64,000 nucleotides of DNA from Chloropicon primus (taxonomy: Eukaryota; Chlorophyta; Chloropicophyceae; Chloropicales; Chloropicaceae): assembly GCA_023205875.1 (NCBI GenBank), contig CP060763.1, forward strand, positions 372,001-436,000. The letters run 5' to 3'. Within the stretch, counting starts at the first letter, position 1, and each line of letters starts with the position of its first letter. Of the stretch, positions 48,626 to 58,314 are shown in pieces. The translations under genes and the position numbers were made by a program. Under the pieces are notes generated by a model, which was not told the origin of the DNA, searched no databases, and saw nothing but the letters and a program-made list of their open reading frames with translations.

Positions 48626-51600
48626 TTAATACATTTTTTCGAGGCTGGCCGTGTCCTTCTCCTTCCGCACCACGTCCTTTGCGTCTACCATGTCGTACGC
48701 GGCGGTGTGGGGCTGGGCGACGAGGAGGACGGTGGAGGACAGCCCGCTCAGGAGTTCGATGAGCCGCTTCACCCCCTCGTCGTCGAGGCTGTGCATGACC
48801 TCGTCCAAGACCATCAAATTCGACCTTATCCCTGACCGCAGGGAAGCCAAGGATGAAAAGCCGAGCGCCAGAGCGAGTCCCAGGCGCCCCCTCTCCCCGC
48901 CGGACAGCTGACTCAGGCTCCTCTCCACGAACTTTCCCGACGCGTTCCGAACCAAAACCTTCTTCTCTATGCTCTCTATCTGCTTCTCCTGTTTCGTGGT
49001 CCTGGTGGAGTTCAGCTGCAGCTGCAACGAGTTGGAGCTCAAGATCTCTAGGTTTTTGTTCGTCCTGCCTTGCAGCTGCTTCAGGGCCCCCTCGATCACG
49101 TAACTTTGCACGCCCGTAGTGGAGAACGCGGCGTCCACGGATTTCAAAGTCTCCACAGATTTCCTGAGCTCAGCGACAGCTCTTTCCCTCTGCTCAAGAG
49201 CTTCCTTCTCCGACTGCACCTTAAGGGCCGCCTCGGCACTTTGGCCTCGGTAAGGATTCTCCTGCCTCCTCAAGACCTTCGCCTGCTCTCTGAGAGCTTG
49301 GAGCTCGTTGTGGTGATGCTGATCTTGTAGAGCCGATGCCGCTTTCCCCGCGAGCTCGTTCTGCAAACGCGTTAGGGAGGCCTTCTCCCCCCTTATCGAG
49401 GTTTGCATTTCCCTCTCCGCACTCACTAAGCCCTGCAGCTCCTCCTGCAACGTTTGCTGCCTCTGCATTTTGTCGCCCAAGTCGCCAGCGAGCTCACTCA
49501 AATGCTCAGCAAAGGACGTCGCGTCGATAGGTTGGTCGCAAGTTGGACAGACGCCGTGCTGCTCCGTCCTTAACAAGGCTTCCTTTTTCTTGAGAGTCTC
49601 CTGCAATGTTGCAACTTCGTAAGATGCCAAAGACAAGTCTTTTTCCTTGTTGATCCGCTCGCCCCTTCCGAACGAGAGCTGCTCTTCCCCTGCGCGAACG
49701 GCATCTTCTGCCTCGCTAATCTTCCCCCTTAATTGCTCGATCTCATCCACCAAACTGGCAGAGGAGCTTCCAGAGGCATTGGGCTGCTTTGAAACCAGCG
49801 CTTCCTCTTGGTCTTCAAGCTGACGCTCCAGCTCAAGAATCTTTGAGGCTTGAAAGTTCGTCCACGATTCGACCTGCGATTCCAAGTTCTCCAGGTGCTT
49901 CTCGCTATGGGTCAAGACTCTTTTGCAGATTTCCTCCTCCGAAGCCGCGGAAGAAAACTTGTCTTTCGCCTCCCTCAGCTTTCCCTTGGCTTGCTTCGAG
50001 GCTTCTTCCCAATGAGAGAGAGAGGGCGCGATCAAAGCGAATTGCTCCTTCAGCTTTTTGTCGGTGCTAAAGAGCAATGAGTTGATGTTTTCCGCGTCGA
50101 TCATCATCATCTCGCACAACACGTTGGTGTTGATCGCCTCGTCAATACTCGCCTGGGTGGCCTTGGAATCTAATTGCGTTTTCGAGACGCCCCCGAGGCG
50201 GAACGACAGGTTCTTCAGAGATCGGGGCGTGATGGAGCGCTCGATCTCGAACTCCTCGTTGTTAAGAGATCCTCGTAGAACCACAGTAGCCACCTTGGAG
50301 GAATCATTCACCACATCTCTGTTCGTCAGAGACCGCTTCTTCCTGGACGGGTCTCCCTTGAGTTCTGTTTTCCCCGTCAGAGCCCAGATGGCAGCCATCA
50401 AGAGACTTGTCTTCCCAGCTCCATTGGACGTTGCGCCGTCGCTGTCGACGTTCTCCCCGCTGATTATCCGGAGATTGGGCGGGCCCTCGATGTCATAACA
50501 GACTCGGTCACGGAAAGGGCCGTAACCTTGGAGCTCCACGGACCGGAGACGAATGTCACTGCTTCGGGTCTCCATGTTTTGCGCCTCCATCTCTGCCATG
50601 ATGGATTGGCACAACGACCGAGTCTCGGGCGAGAGCGACGAGTGATCGGCATACGCCTGAAAGATCCCATCCGCATTCATGTCGTCCGCGTTCTCGATTC
50701 GGACGGTCTCCTTCTCGACCCTGGGCTGCAGATCCAGAGAGGAGACCCCCAGGCCCCTCAGTGCCTCTGAAAGCCTCTCCGTTTCTTCCTCCCTGACGTT
50801 CTTCACGCGCACGCGGTCTCCGGCTCTGACGGCATCGAAAATCGTCGCGTCGTGCAAGGCCGTGGCGGAAGCATCGAATGTGAAGTGCCGGGGCCCCAAA
50901 TCCACCTCGACGTCCCCCTTGATACTCCAATCACTGCCATCGAGAATCTTCACGGACTTGCGCTGATTCGATTCGCCAAAGCTAACCTGGTACTGGCTGC
51001 CGACGTAGTGGATTCTGCCTTCGATCGAGTGCGGCCTGTGATAGTGGCCCGTGTAGACAGGAATCGTGGAAGGGAACGCGGATGGGTGAATTCCTTGAGC
51101 CGACTGAAATTGCTCGTTGAAATCCGCGCCGATGATATCCACGTGGCAGAAGATCGCCTTTGGCTGCTTCCCCCCACCCCCGCTCCCACCGCCGTCGTTT
51201 GGGGAAACCTTCATGAGCTCTTCCTCGATCTCCTCCTTCCTCTGACGGTAAGGCAGCCACAGGGCGCCCATGAAGTAGCTAGGCTTGTCGATCACGATCA
51301 CGTTGCTGCAAGCTTTTGCGATTGGCTCCAACGAGTGGACCACCCCGCCTCGATCCACCTGGTCATGATTCCCCGGGATCATCACAGTAGGCTGCTTCCA
51401 GTCCTCCGCAAAAAGCTTAAGCACCTTGTTCAAAGGTTCCACGGGGAGCGAGCCTCTCAAGTGAAAGAAGTCGCCCAAGAAGATCACCCCCGCTCCTCTT
51501 CCTTTTGCTAAAACGTTGACAAAGTTGAGAACATCCATGCAGGTATCCTGAGTCTGCCTCGACACGTGGAGGTCGGAGAAAACGACCCACTCCTTCACAG

Positions 51601-51775
51601 ACCGGTGCCCTCCCGCCGCATCCCCTACCTCGCTGCCGATCCGCAACGCGTAGTTCCTTCTCCAACAACGGTGGCGAGGAAAGGGCCCAAACCTTGCACA
51701 AAGTCCTCGTCCCTGCACCGGGACTGCAGACCTTCTCAAGAGCGATGCTGCCCTCGTCAACCTCAGACGCTCCAT
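48626..51775 (-). CDS. Single-chain SbcD-SbcC (Mre11-Rad50-like) nuclease-ATPase, organelle-targeted
   Basis: 1049 residues, intronless, from the ATG at 51775. The Arg-rich N-terminus (MERLRLTRAASLLRRSAV) looks like an organelle presequence. Residues about 60-330 are an SbcD/Mre11 phosphoesterase with motifs FSDLHVSRQ, FLGDFFHLRG, MIPGNHDQ, FCHVDIIGADFN and YTGHYHRPH. From about 410 an SbcC/Rad50 ATPase follows: LQGYGPFRD, Walker A NGAGKTSLLM (about 450), a coiled coil with zinc-hook GVCPTCDQP (about 742), signature LSQLSGGERGRLGLALALG (about 955) and Walker B LMVLDEVMHSLDDEG (about 988). The complex trims DNA ends and hairpins. In bacteria, phage T4 and eukaryotes the two subunits are separate proteins. 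Confidence 0.9.
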   Translation of the reverse strand: MERLRLTRAASLLRRSAVPVQGRGLCARFGPFPRHRCWRRNYALRIGSEVGDAAGGHRSVKEWVVFSDLHVSRQTQDTCMDVLNFVNVLAKGRGAGVIFLGDFFHLRGSLPVEPLNKVLKLFAEDWKQPTVMIPGNHDQVDRGGVVHSLEPIAKACSNVIVIDKPSYFMGALWLPYRQRKEEIEEELMKVSPNDGGGSGGGGKQPKAIFCHVDIIGADFNEQFQSAQGIHPSAFPSTIPVYTGHYHRPHSIEGRIHYVGSQYQVSFGESNQRKSVKILDGSDWSIKGDVEVDLGPRHFTFDASATALHDATIFDAVRAGDRVRVKNVREEETERLSEALRGLGVSSLDLQPRVEKETVRIENADDMNADGIFQAYADHSSLSPETRSLCQSIMAEMEAQNMETRSSDIRLRSVELQGYGPFRDRVCYDIEGPPNLRIISGENVDSDGATSNGAGKTSLLMAAIWALTGKTELKGDPSRKKRSLTNRDVVNDSSKVATVVLRGSLNNEEFEIERSITPRSLKNLSFRLGGVSKTQLDSKATQASIDEAINTNVLCEMMMIDAENINSLLFSTDKKLKEQFALIAPSLSHWEEASKQAKGKLREAKDKFSSAASEEEICKRVLTHSEKHLENLESQVESWTNFQASKILELERQLEDQEEALVSKQPNASGSSSASLVDEIEQLRGKISEAEDAVRAGEEQLSFGRGERINKEKDLSLASYEVATLQETLKKKEALLRTEQHGVCPTCDQPIDATSFAEHLSELAGDLGDKMQRQQTLQEELQGLVSAEREMQTSIRGEKASLTRLQNELAGKAASALQDQHHHNELQALREQAKVLRRQENPYRGQSAEAALKVQSEKEALEQRERAVAELRKSVETLKSVDAAFSTTGVQSYVIEGALKQLQGRTNKNLEILSSNSLQLQLNSTRTTKQEKQIESIEKKVLVRNASGKFVERSLSQLSGGERGRLGLALALGFSSLASLRSGIRSNLMVLDEVMHSLDDEGVKRLIELLSGLSSTVLLVAQPHTAAYDMVDAKDVVRKEKDTASLEKMY

Positions 51776-51939
51776 CACGCCACAACCTCGATCCCCTATC
51801 GACCAATTCTTCCCCTCCCCCCTCACCACCACCCGTGAGGCCGCGCCGCGCCGTCCTCTGCAACCATGAACACGCAAGCTCAACCAAAACTGATCCTGGG
51901 AAGAGATCCACGTTTCAGTCCACAAAATCTTCAACACCG

Positions 51940-51985
51940 CGCCATTCCCTTCAAGCGGCCATCATTCGATAGATCGTGCGACGAT
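51940..51985 (-). promoter_or_regulatory. Composite promoter element upstream of SbcD-SbcC gene
   Basis: In gene orientation: ATCGTCGCACGATCTATC, then a 17-18 base spacer ending CTTGA, then AGGGAATGG. Confidence 0.6.
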
Positions 51986-52203
51986 CCTTCCAGCCTCGAT
52001 CGCCCCTTCCCCCGCCTCTCTTCCTCGGCCTCGTCGTCCACGTCGTCGTCGTCGTCGTCGTCGTCGTGACCACCGTCGTTCTCGAGTCCTCCCTTATTAA
52101 CGCCCGGGTTCATCGCCAACAAGGGAGAGGGAAGGTGTTATCGTCGAAGGACTTTGTGCGAGGACGCCGGGCCCAAGGGGTGCGAGGACGTGGGCCCAGG
52201 GGG

Positions 52204-52252
52204 TGCGTCTGCTCGCTAGCTTTCGATCGAAACCTTCCTCGAGAGGAATGAC
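52204..52252 (+). promoter_or_regulatory. Composite promoter element close to ankyrin-type gene start
   Basis: GCGTCTGCTCGCTAGCTTTC, an 18-base spacer ending CTCGA, then GAGGAATGACG. It ends only about 7 bp before the ATG at 52259, so the transcript would have a very short leader unless a later ATG (52280) is used. Confidence 0.62.
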
Positions 52253-52258
52253 GCCGGG

Positions 52259-53650
52259 ATGACAACGTGGAGAGCAAAGATGGAGGAGACGAGGGAGAGC
52301 AAGAGGCAGAGGAGGGAAGGAAAGGATGCGTTGGAGGTGCTGCCAGGGAGTGCGTGGCTCAGGATAGGGAGTCTTGTGGAGCCTTACGACCGCCTGGCGT
52401 TTGGGTTGACGTGCAGGACGTTTCTCGAGGCGGTGAGGACGAGGGAGGAGAACTTTAAGGAGAAGGGGAAGGATTCTCTTCTGAGGACGGACTTGAGGAG
52501 AGAGAGGATGTTCGAGCGCCTGCCTCGGTTCACTTTGGGTTGGTACAAGTGGGTGAGCGCGTCGTTCAAGAGAAAGAGGGGGCGAAGGTTCTTGTGTGAC
52601 CTGGGCAAGTACAAGACCTACTTGTCCGACTGCGACCTGTTGTTCACCGCGACTTTTCAGGGCAGCGTGGACGCGACGAGGTGGTTGGTGAGCCAAGGGG
52701 TCCCCTTGAGGGTTGACAAGTGGAAGTGCTGCGAAGGAGCTGAGTTCGGAGGCAATATTGAGCTGTTGTCGTTGTTCAAGAGCGAGGGCCACGCCTTCGA
52801 ATCGCTCAGCTACGCTCGTGCTGCTTACGGGGGGAACTTGGAGGCCATCAAGTGGCTTCGGAAAGAGAGCCCCCACCTTGATTGGGATTCGATGACGTGC
52901 ACTTACGCCGCGGAAGGGGGTCAGCTTGAACTCCTCAAGTGGCTTCGAAGCCAGGATCCGCCTTGCTCCTGGGACGAGGGCACTTGCGCCGAAGCAGCTT
53001 TGAACGGCCAAATTGGCGTCCTTCAGTGGCTTCGAAGTCAGGATCCACCTTGCCCGTGGGACAGCTCGGTGTGTTCATACGCAGCTGAGGGCGGCCACCT
53101 TGGTATTCTCAAGTGGCTGAAGCAGCAGGGGTGGACCATGGATGGAGAGTGCTGTGAGACAGCAGCGAGGGGAGGGTTTTTGGAAACGATCCAATGGTTA
53201 TTCTCGAGCGAGAGTTGCGAATTTTCGATTTGGCATTGCGCCGAGGCGGGAGGCGGGGGTCACCTTCATGTTCTGGAGTGGCTCCGAAGCCAGGATCCGC
53301 CCTGCCCTTGGGACGAGAACACTTGCTCTGACGCAGCTCTTGGAGGTCACCTCCACACTCTGCAGTGGCTTCGAAGCCAGAGCCCGCCTTGCCCTTGGGA
53401 CGAGAACACTTGCTCTGCTGCAGCTAAGGGAGGTCACCTCGATGTTCTGCAATGGGCACGGAGCCAGGACCCGCCTTGCCCTTCGAACGAGTGGACTTGT
53501 CGCAGTGCGGCTTCTGGGGGCCATCTCCACATCCTGAAGTGGCTTCGCAGCCAGAATCCGCCCTGCCCTTGGGGCCCACAAGACTGCATCAACGAAGCGC
53601 GAGAGAACGAGAGTGTCGACATCTCCGACTGGATCGCGAAGAATTATTAG
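52259..53650 (+). CDS. Ankyrin-type repeat protein with F-box-like N-terminus
   Basis: 463 residues, intronless. An F-box-like helix set at about 28-62 (LEVLPGSAWLRIGSLVEPYD then RLAFGLTCRTFLEAVR) is followed by about ten repeats of approximately 28 residues built on WDExTCxxAAxGGHLxxLxW and LRSQDPPCP. Such WLRSQDPPCPW repeats form large families in algae, stramenopiles and large algal viruses. Adjacent repeats are alike at DNA level, suggesting repeat-unit gene conversion. The role may be an E3 ligase substrate receptor, inferred from the F-box-like part only. It is convergent with the next gene, the stops being 28 bp apart. Confidence 0.85.
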   Translation: MTTWRAKMEETRESKRQRREGKDALEVLPGSAWLRIGSLVEPYDRLAFGLTCRTFLEAVRTREENFKEKGKDSLLRTDLRRERMFERLPRFTLGWYKWVSASFKRKRGRRFLCDLGKYKTYLSDCDLLFTATFQGSVDATRWLVSQGVPLRVDKWKCCEGAEFGGNIELLSLFKSEGHAFESLSYARAAYGGNLEAIKWLRKESPHLDWDSMTCTYAAEGGQLELLKWLRSQDPPCSWDEGTCAEAALNGQIGVLQWLRSQDPPCPWDSSVCSYAAEGGHLGILKWLKQQGWTMDGECCETAARGGFLETIQWLFSSESCEFSIWHCAEAGGGGHLHVLEWLRSQDPPCPWDENTCSDAALGGHLHTLQWLRSQSPPCPWDENTCSAAAKGGHLDVLQWARSQDPPCPSNEWTCRSAASGGHLHILKWLRSQNPPCPWGPQDCINEARENESVDISDWIAKNY

Positions 53651-53678
53651 GAATCAAAAACGTAAGAATACAATGCAG

Positions 53679-55670
53679 TCATCTCTTGCTGAGTCTATAC
53701 TTGATTTTGTTTCTCCAACGCCTTCCAAAGGACATCAGTTTTCCCCTGCCGGGCTGCGTGTGCTCCACCCGAACATCGCCGCACTCGGCTAAAACTTCGA
53801 CCCTCTTTTGTAGCATTTGTAGCAGGTTGAGCTCATCACCCTTGCAGTACCTTTGGAGCGACGACAAGTCATTCCTCACGTCGCCAAGGTAAACCTTCAT
53901 GAGGGTTTTTATCTCAGGCCCGACCGAGCCTGCGAGAAACTCAAGGTCGTTCACCACCTCGGCGGCAACCCTAACAGTGTCCTTGAGACAAAGAATTCCA
54001 TCCTTGTAGCAAAGGGTTGCGGCGCCGATGTAAGTCTTGTACGGGAAGATCTTCCTCGTCCCCATGTTCGTGGAAGTGGAGGTGGACGGGACCTTGTGGA
54101 TGAAACTCGCTCGGATTCCAGCTTGACCCCCGGACTCATCGCTGAGAACTTTCATTAATTCCAGGTCTCCTTGCCCGGAATCTCCAAAGAGAACCAGTTG
54201 GCACTCGGCGTAGAGCATCATGAACTGCTTGACGGCCTCGGCTTTCTTCAGAGCGATTGGAGACCAGACAGCGCGAGCTGCGTTTCGAGTCTTGAATCGA
54301 TCCATCAAAACTGCGAGAAGGGACTTCAGCCCCGTGTGCAGCCCGCTCTTCAGGTCGCCGCAGAGCACGACGGGCTCCATTCTCAGCAACCCCTTCCTCT
54401 TGAGCGGCCCGGTAAGCATCTTGTAAGAGTAGATCTCGCTCATCCCTTTGTACGACTTTGGCCTCGCTGTCAACAAGACGAGCGAGGCTGAGCTGAAGAA
54501 CTGGCTGAACTCATTGTGTTTCGGGCTGTTCGCTGCTGCGATTTGCTGGAACAAAAAGCAGCAGCCCGGGTACATGACTCGCTTTGGCAGCCGGGCGTCG
54601 ACTCCCGCTGGCCACCTTCCGCCCGAGCAGAGGAGCGTGTCATCTACGTCTGAGATCACCTTTGTCATCGGAACATTCCCCATGAATGTCTGCTCGTCCT
54701 TCCTCTTGAGGCCCTCGGAGTGGAGGTGCCGCATGACCTCCTGCTGCGCGACGCCTCTCAGGTCGTAGAAAACGAGCTTGTGCAGAGAGTGCCAGTCCCC
54801 TCGGGAATCCAAGATAGCCTTCATGACTTCGAGCTCCTTGCCGTGGAAACTCAAGACCAAATTCCTAGCCCAAAGCTGTTTGCTGTTGGATGACACGATG
54901 CCTATCCGTTGCAAGCCGTCCAGCAAGAGCACTTTTGATACCAGCGAAAGCTCTTTGATCCTCCCTCCCTCTCCCAGCAGCATCGAAAAGGTCCCGCGTT
55001 CAGCCACGTACGCCAGCTTCGAGCAGTTGATCATCGACAAGTGGTAATTCAGCTCCTTGGCCGGGCTCGTCTTCAGTATCGAGTGTATCTGCTCCTGCTG
55101 CGGCGTGTGCAGCTTCAGGACGCCGAAAAGCACCATTTTCAAGCCCGCGGCCTTCGTCCCGTAGAGCTTGTCCACGAGGTCCTTGAGGTGGAACGTCCTG
55201 CCTCGGACGAAACCCGACTGAGAGGACAGCTCCTTCAGGCACCGCCTTGCCTCTTGCTTCCTGAGAGCCCACAGGCCGTCCGAGAGCATCTTCAGCGATG
55301 TCACCTGCGAGGTGACGTAGCTCGCCAGGAGATTGAAGGTCTCCGCGACGAGGAGAGCGAACGCCACGGTCATCGGCAGGGTCAGTTGCAGCGCCCCCGC
55401 AGTGCGTGCTCCGGCGTACACGCCGATGAACAGCCAGAACAACTTCTCGTACTCCCGCTTGTGTAGGACCGTCCTCCTCTCCGTCACGAAGTAGAGCGCG
55501 ATGGCAACGACGACGAGGAGATCAACCCTTCGCATCCAGGTGATCAAGACCGTCCCCTGCACCACGACCGCCTCCGCCATGCCTGTGGCATCAATGTAAG
55601 CCTCGAAAACGCCTGTCGCGCTCGGCTCCGCATCTTGCTTCCCGCGAAAGAACGTCGCAAGCCTCTCCAT
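53679..55670 (-). CDS. App1-like HAD phosphatase with N-terminal membrane domain
   Basis: 663 residues, intronless, from the ATG at 55670. Hydrophobic segments lie at about 50-70 and 85-125 (VDLLVVVAIALYFV, LTLPMTVAFALLVAETFNLL). A helical middle part leads to a DUF2183/App1 catalytic domain with VISDVDDTLLCSGG (about residue 342, DxDxT nucleophile motif), VMYPGCCFLFQQI, LVLLTARPKSYKG, and VLFGDSGQGDLELMKVL. Yeast App1 is a phosphatidate phosphatase active at endocytic sites. The membrane-anchored arrangement differs from soluble yeast App1. Confidence 0.85.
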   Translation of the reverse strand: MERLATFFRGKQDAEPSATGVFEAYIDATGMAEAVVVQGTVLITWMRRVDLLVVVAIALYFVTERRTVLHKREYEKLFWLFIGVYAGARTAGALQLTLPMTVAFALLVAETFNLLASYVTSQVTSLKMLSDGLWALRKQEARRCLKELSSQSGFVRGRTFHLKDLVDKLYGTKAAGLKMVLFGVLKLHTPQQEQIHSILKTSPAKELNYHLSMINCSKLAYVAERGTFSMLLGEGGRIKELSLVSKVLLLDGLQRIGIVSSNSKQLWARNLVLSFHGKELEVMKAILDSRGDWHSLHKLVFYDLRGVAQQEVMRHLHSEGLKRKDEQTFMGNVPMTKVISDVDDTLLCSGGRWPAGVDARLPKRVMYPGCCFLFQQIAAANSPKHNEFSQFFSSASLVLLTARPKSYKGMSEIYSYKMLTGPLKRKGLLRMEPVVLCGDLKSGLHTGLKSLLAVLMDRFKTRNAARAVWSPIALKKAEAVKQFMMLYAECQLVLFGDSGQGDLELMKVLSDESGGQAGIRASFIHKVPSTSTSTNMGTRKIFPYKTYIGAATLCYKDGILCLKDTVRVAAEVVNDLEFLAGSVGPEIKTLMKVYLGDVRNDLSSLQRYCKGDELNLLQMLQKRVEVLAECGDVRVEHTQPGRGKLMSFGRRWRNKIKYRLSKR

Positions 55671-56404
55671 CTCCTCTACCTCATCTCTCCCTCGCTCGCG
55701 CAAGTCGACGACCGCCAACAACTCGTGCAATGGCAGTGCCCCTCCAACGGATGGCACACCCCAGCAGGAGGTGTTCCCGACCACTCCGAGGGCCAAACGG
55801 GTCAATTAAACGATCCCCAGAAAGCCCGTGAGACACTCTTTCGTCTCAAAACCCTTAAACTCCCTCCAATCTTCCGTCCTCGTCGCCAAAGCTCACGATT
55901 CCACGGACCTCTGCTCCATACCCTGCTCGGCCGTTATGATTCCAGACCCCGCTAAGGAAGAAGATAAGGTAGGTCATCATGAGTGTACCATACGATAACA
56001 CCGAATCCGAGTTCTGTTTTTTTTTTCGTATTTCCTTAAGCAAAGTCCAAGGGAAAACCTAGGCCCCGCGGCCCGCCTCCCTTCCGCGGTCTCCAGAGAG
56101 AGAGAGCTCACTCCTGGCGGGACCCTTGGCCATCCTTTGCCCAGCACAAGGACGAGGAGCAACAAGGCTAGCAGAACGCAGTTTGGGTCATCCTAATCCT
56201 TTTCTTTTTCTATTTTGGGGGTGGGTTTGAGCCTTTGCCCCCTCAGTCCTCAATTCTTGGGTGACTTGACTTGTTGGAACCGAAAGGACGGAAGCTTTTT
56301 TTGTGCCTCCTTGTGGTTTGGGATTGCATTCTTCTTCTTCTTCTTCTTGTTCTTCTTCGGAACAGCCACCGACTACCCGGTCAGAGGTTTTAGATTGATT
56401 GAGG
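55671..56404. other. Divergent region (App1-like / secreted methyltransferase-like)
   Basis: It contains one minus-oriented composite element and a CTT run (about 56330-56356). No gene is seen. Confidence 0.55.
55792..55843 (-). promoter_or_regulatory. Composite promoter element upstream of App1-like gene
   Basis: In gene orientation: CGAAAG, AGTGTCTCACGGG, CTTTC, an 18-base spacer ending ATTGA, then CCCGTTTGG. A full match to all three blocks. Confidence 0.75.
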
Positions 56405-57850
56405 ATGTGGAAGAGAATGGTGACGCCAATACTGGCGGTGTGCCTTTGCTGCTCGTTGTTCGTTGGCCCTGCCTTTGCTGCGGATACCGAGTCCTCGAAA
56501 GGGGTTGGAATAAGCTTCGAGCAGACGGCGGACAACGTGTTCTTTGACTTTCAGGTGGACACGGCGACTTACGACCGGGTGTACTACAACACGAGCGTGA
56601 GAGATGGGGAGACCTTGGTCAAGGTGGTGTTCCACAGCGAGGAGAACCCCTCGGACCAGAAGTTCGTCAGGCTGCACCTCGCCCAGGCCATCCTTCCTGC
56701 GGATACCAGCGCCTCCACGACGGAGGAGGGGGCCAAGCTCACGTTCTCCAAGGCCACCCCAGGGCAGAGGTGGACCAACGTGGTGAACTTCGCGAGCGAC
56801 GAGGCCCTCCAGGGAACCATCCCGGTGAACGTGGCGGGAAACATGGTGGACATCACGGCCAGCGAGTTCGAGGACCTTTCCAACGCCATAGCCAAGTCCT
56901 TGGACAGGATCGAGGGCGTCCAGTACACCTCCGCGGACGTGGACCTCATCGCCCAGCAGTTCGGGGACGCCTTTGACAAGTCCACCCCTTACTGCGTTGC
57001 CCCAAGCTTCTGCGTCTGCAAGCTTCCGTTCGTGTTTGATGGCACCAAGTGCGTCTCGGGCGACTTGTGGAAGAACTTTCAGTCCAAGGTGGTCTCGCAG
57101 AGCGCGGTGCAGGTTCAGGTCGAGGAGGGCAAGCCTCTGAGAACGTTGGGGGACCAGGAGCTCTTGGAGTTGGAGGACGAGACGTTCAACGTCATCTTCG
57201 ACACGTACCAGAAAAGGGCGGCGAAGCAGCAGATGTGGCCTTACATGCTCTACGCCCAGTCCCTGAAGAGGAGCAACGTCCTTGTGGTCGGCGGCGGAAT
57301 GACTCAGTTCGAGCCCCTGGTGATGGTGAACTCCGGCGTCAACGTCACCGTCGTGGACTCGAACTTGAACAACCTCAAGCTCCTCAACAGGATTGCGGAC
57401 AGCTCCCAGATCAACAAGAACTTGCTCCACCTCGTTTACGTGCCCAACCTCGAGGGCCTCGACGAGCTCAAGACGGAGTACGACGTCATTCTGGCCCTGG
57501 ACAGTCTGACCAAGGCGCCCACCGAGCTCCTTGAGGACGTCTACTTCGTCCTCTTGTCCAAGCTTCGCTTGGGGGGGCGGTGGATCCAGCTTGCGCCGTC
57601 CAAGTCCAGGTACATGTCCGAGGGCTCCCCCTCGTACAAGGACTTTGCTCAGATATACAACAGGCACTTGGGAGTCCCTGAGGAGACGGTGTGGTACGAG
57701 TGGCTCGACATTCCCAAGCTGATGAAGATCTTGGCCCCGACCAAGTCCCGGTTCCAGATCATCTTCGACGGCGAACTCGGCAGCAACCCGGTGCAGTTCC
57801 CAGACAATTTTCAGCTCATCGACCTGCTGTACTTGGGAAGGACGCAATAG
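56405..57850 (+). CDS. Secretory-pathway protein with methyltransferase-like fold
   Basis: 481 residues, intronless. A clear signal peptide (MWKRMVTPILAVCLCCSLFV then GPAFAAD) starts the protein. Residues about 25-200 are beta-rich and unfamiliar. A cysteine cluster (TPYCVAPSFCVCKLPFVFDG then TKC) precedes a Rossmann-like part at about 290-420: NVLVVGGGMTQFEPLVMVNS, VNVTVVDSNLNNLKLL, YDVILALDSLTKAPTELLED, LRLGGRWIQLAP. This resembles the C-terminal SAM-dependent fold but the glycine loop is not canonical. I do not assign a substrate. Confidence 0.75.
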   Translation: MWKRMVTPILAVCLCCSLFVGPAFAADTESSKGVGISFEQTADNVFFDFQVDTATYDRVYYNTSVRDGETLVKVVFHSEENPSDQKFVRLHLAQAILPADTSASTTEEGAKLTFSKATPGQRWTNVVNFASDEALQGTIPVNVAGNMVDITASEFEDLSNAIAKSLDRIEGVQYTSADVDLIAQQFGDAFDKSTPYCVAPSFCVCKLPFVFDGTKCVSGDLWKNFQSKVVSQSAVQVQVEEGKPLRTLGDQELLELEDETFNVIFDTYQKRAAKQQMWPYMLYAQSLKRSNVLVVGGGMTQFEPLVMVNSGVNVTVVDSNLNNLKLLNRIADSSQINKNLLHLVYVPNLEGLDELKTEYDVILALDSLTKAPTELLEDVYFVLLSKLRLGGRWIQLAPSKSRYMSEGSPSYKDFAQIYNRHLGVPEETVWYEWLDIPKLMKILAPTKSRFQIIFDGELGSNPVQFPDNFQLIDLLYLGRTQ

Positions 57851-58314
57851 AGATAGGTCGACTCAATCACAAGCGATAGGGGGGGGGCTAAGGCGCTCGC
57901 GTTGCACTAATCACAGGTGCCTGTAACCCATTTTGTTGTCTCTTTCTTGGAGTGGGTTCTTTTGTCCGAAACACGACAGAGGCAACCATCCCTTCTCCTT
58001 CCCTGCTGATCGGATCAGATCGGACCGTCCTCTCCTTTCCCTCTCTCCAACGCAACGTGCTGCTGCCTAAGTGGACACAAACACGCACACACACACACAG
58101 ACAGACAGACAGAGAGAGAGAGAGAGAGACTTAGGGCGACCATTCTCCTCCCCTCTCCCTCCCTCTGTCCTCCATGAAAGTCGAATGAATCCTCCCTCCT
58201 CTCTCTCTCTCTCTCTCTTTCCTGATCTGCCAGGTGGCCACGTTTCCAAAGATCAAAACGTTTTTTTGATCGAGAGAGAGAGGAGAGCTTGGTCGCCCTC
58301 GAACGGACGACGCC
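57851..58314. other. Intergenic region with microsatellites
   Basis: It holds a CA/GACA/GA repeat (about 58083-58130), a CT-repeat (about 58200-58218) and a GATC-containing dyad near 58240-58275 that only weakly resembles the composite element. Confidence 0.5.

Larger units (their letters stand above)
51776..52258. other. Divergent promoter region (SbcDC / ankyrin-type gene)
   Basis: It contains two outward-facing composite elements and a CGT trinucleotide run (about 52036-52070). Confidence 0.65.

Noticed and set aside
52259-53650. Recent acquisition of the ankyrin-type gene from a large algal virus
   Set aside because: The repeat style is shared with such viruses, but codon use looks like the neighbours and the gene has the host promoter element; transfer cannot be claimed from sequence alone.
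56390-57847. A 485-codon open frame opposite the secreted methyltransferase-like gene
   Set aside because: Its translation is rich in Val, His and Leu with no recognisable motif, while the plus strand has a signal peptide and Rossmann-like motifs.
58235-58280. Composite promoter element upstream of ADE2
   Set aside because: There is a GATC-centred dyad, but neither the GTCTCACG core nor the 18-base spacing is kept.
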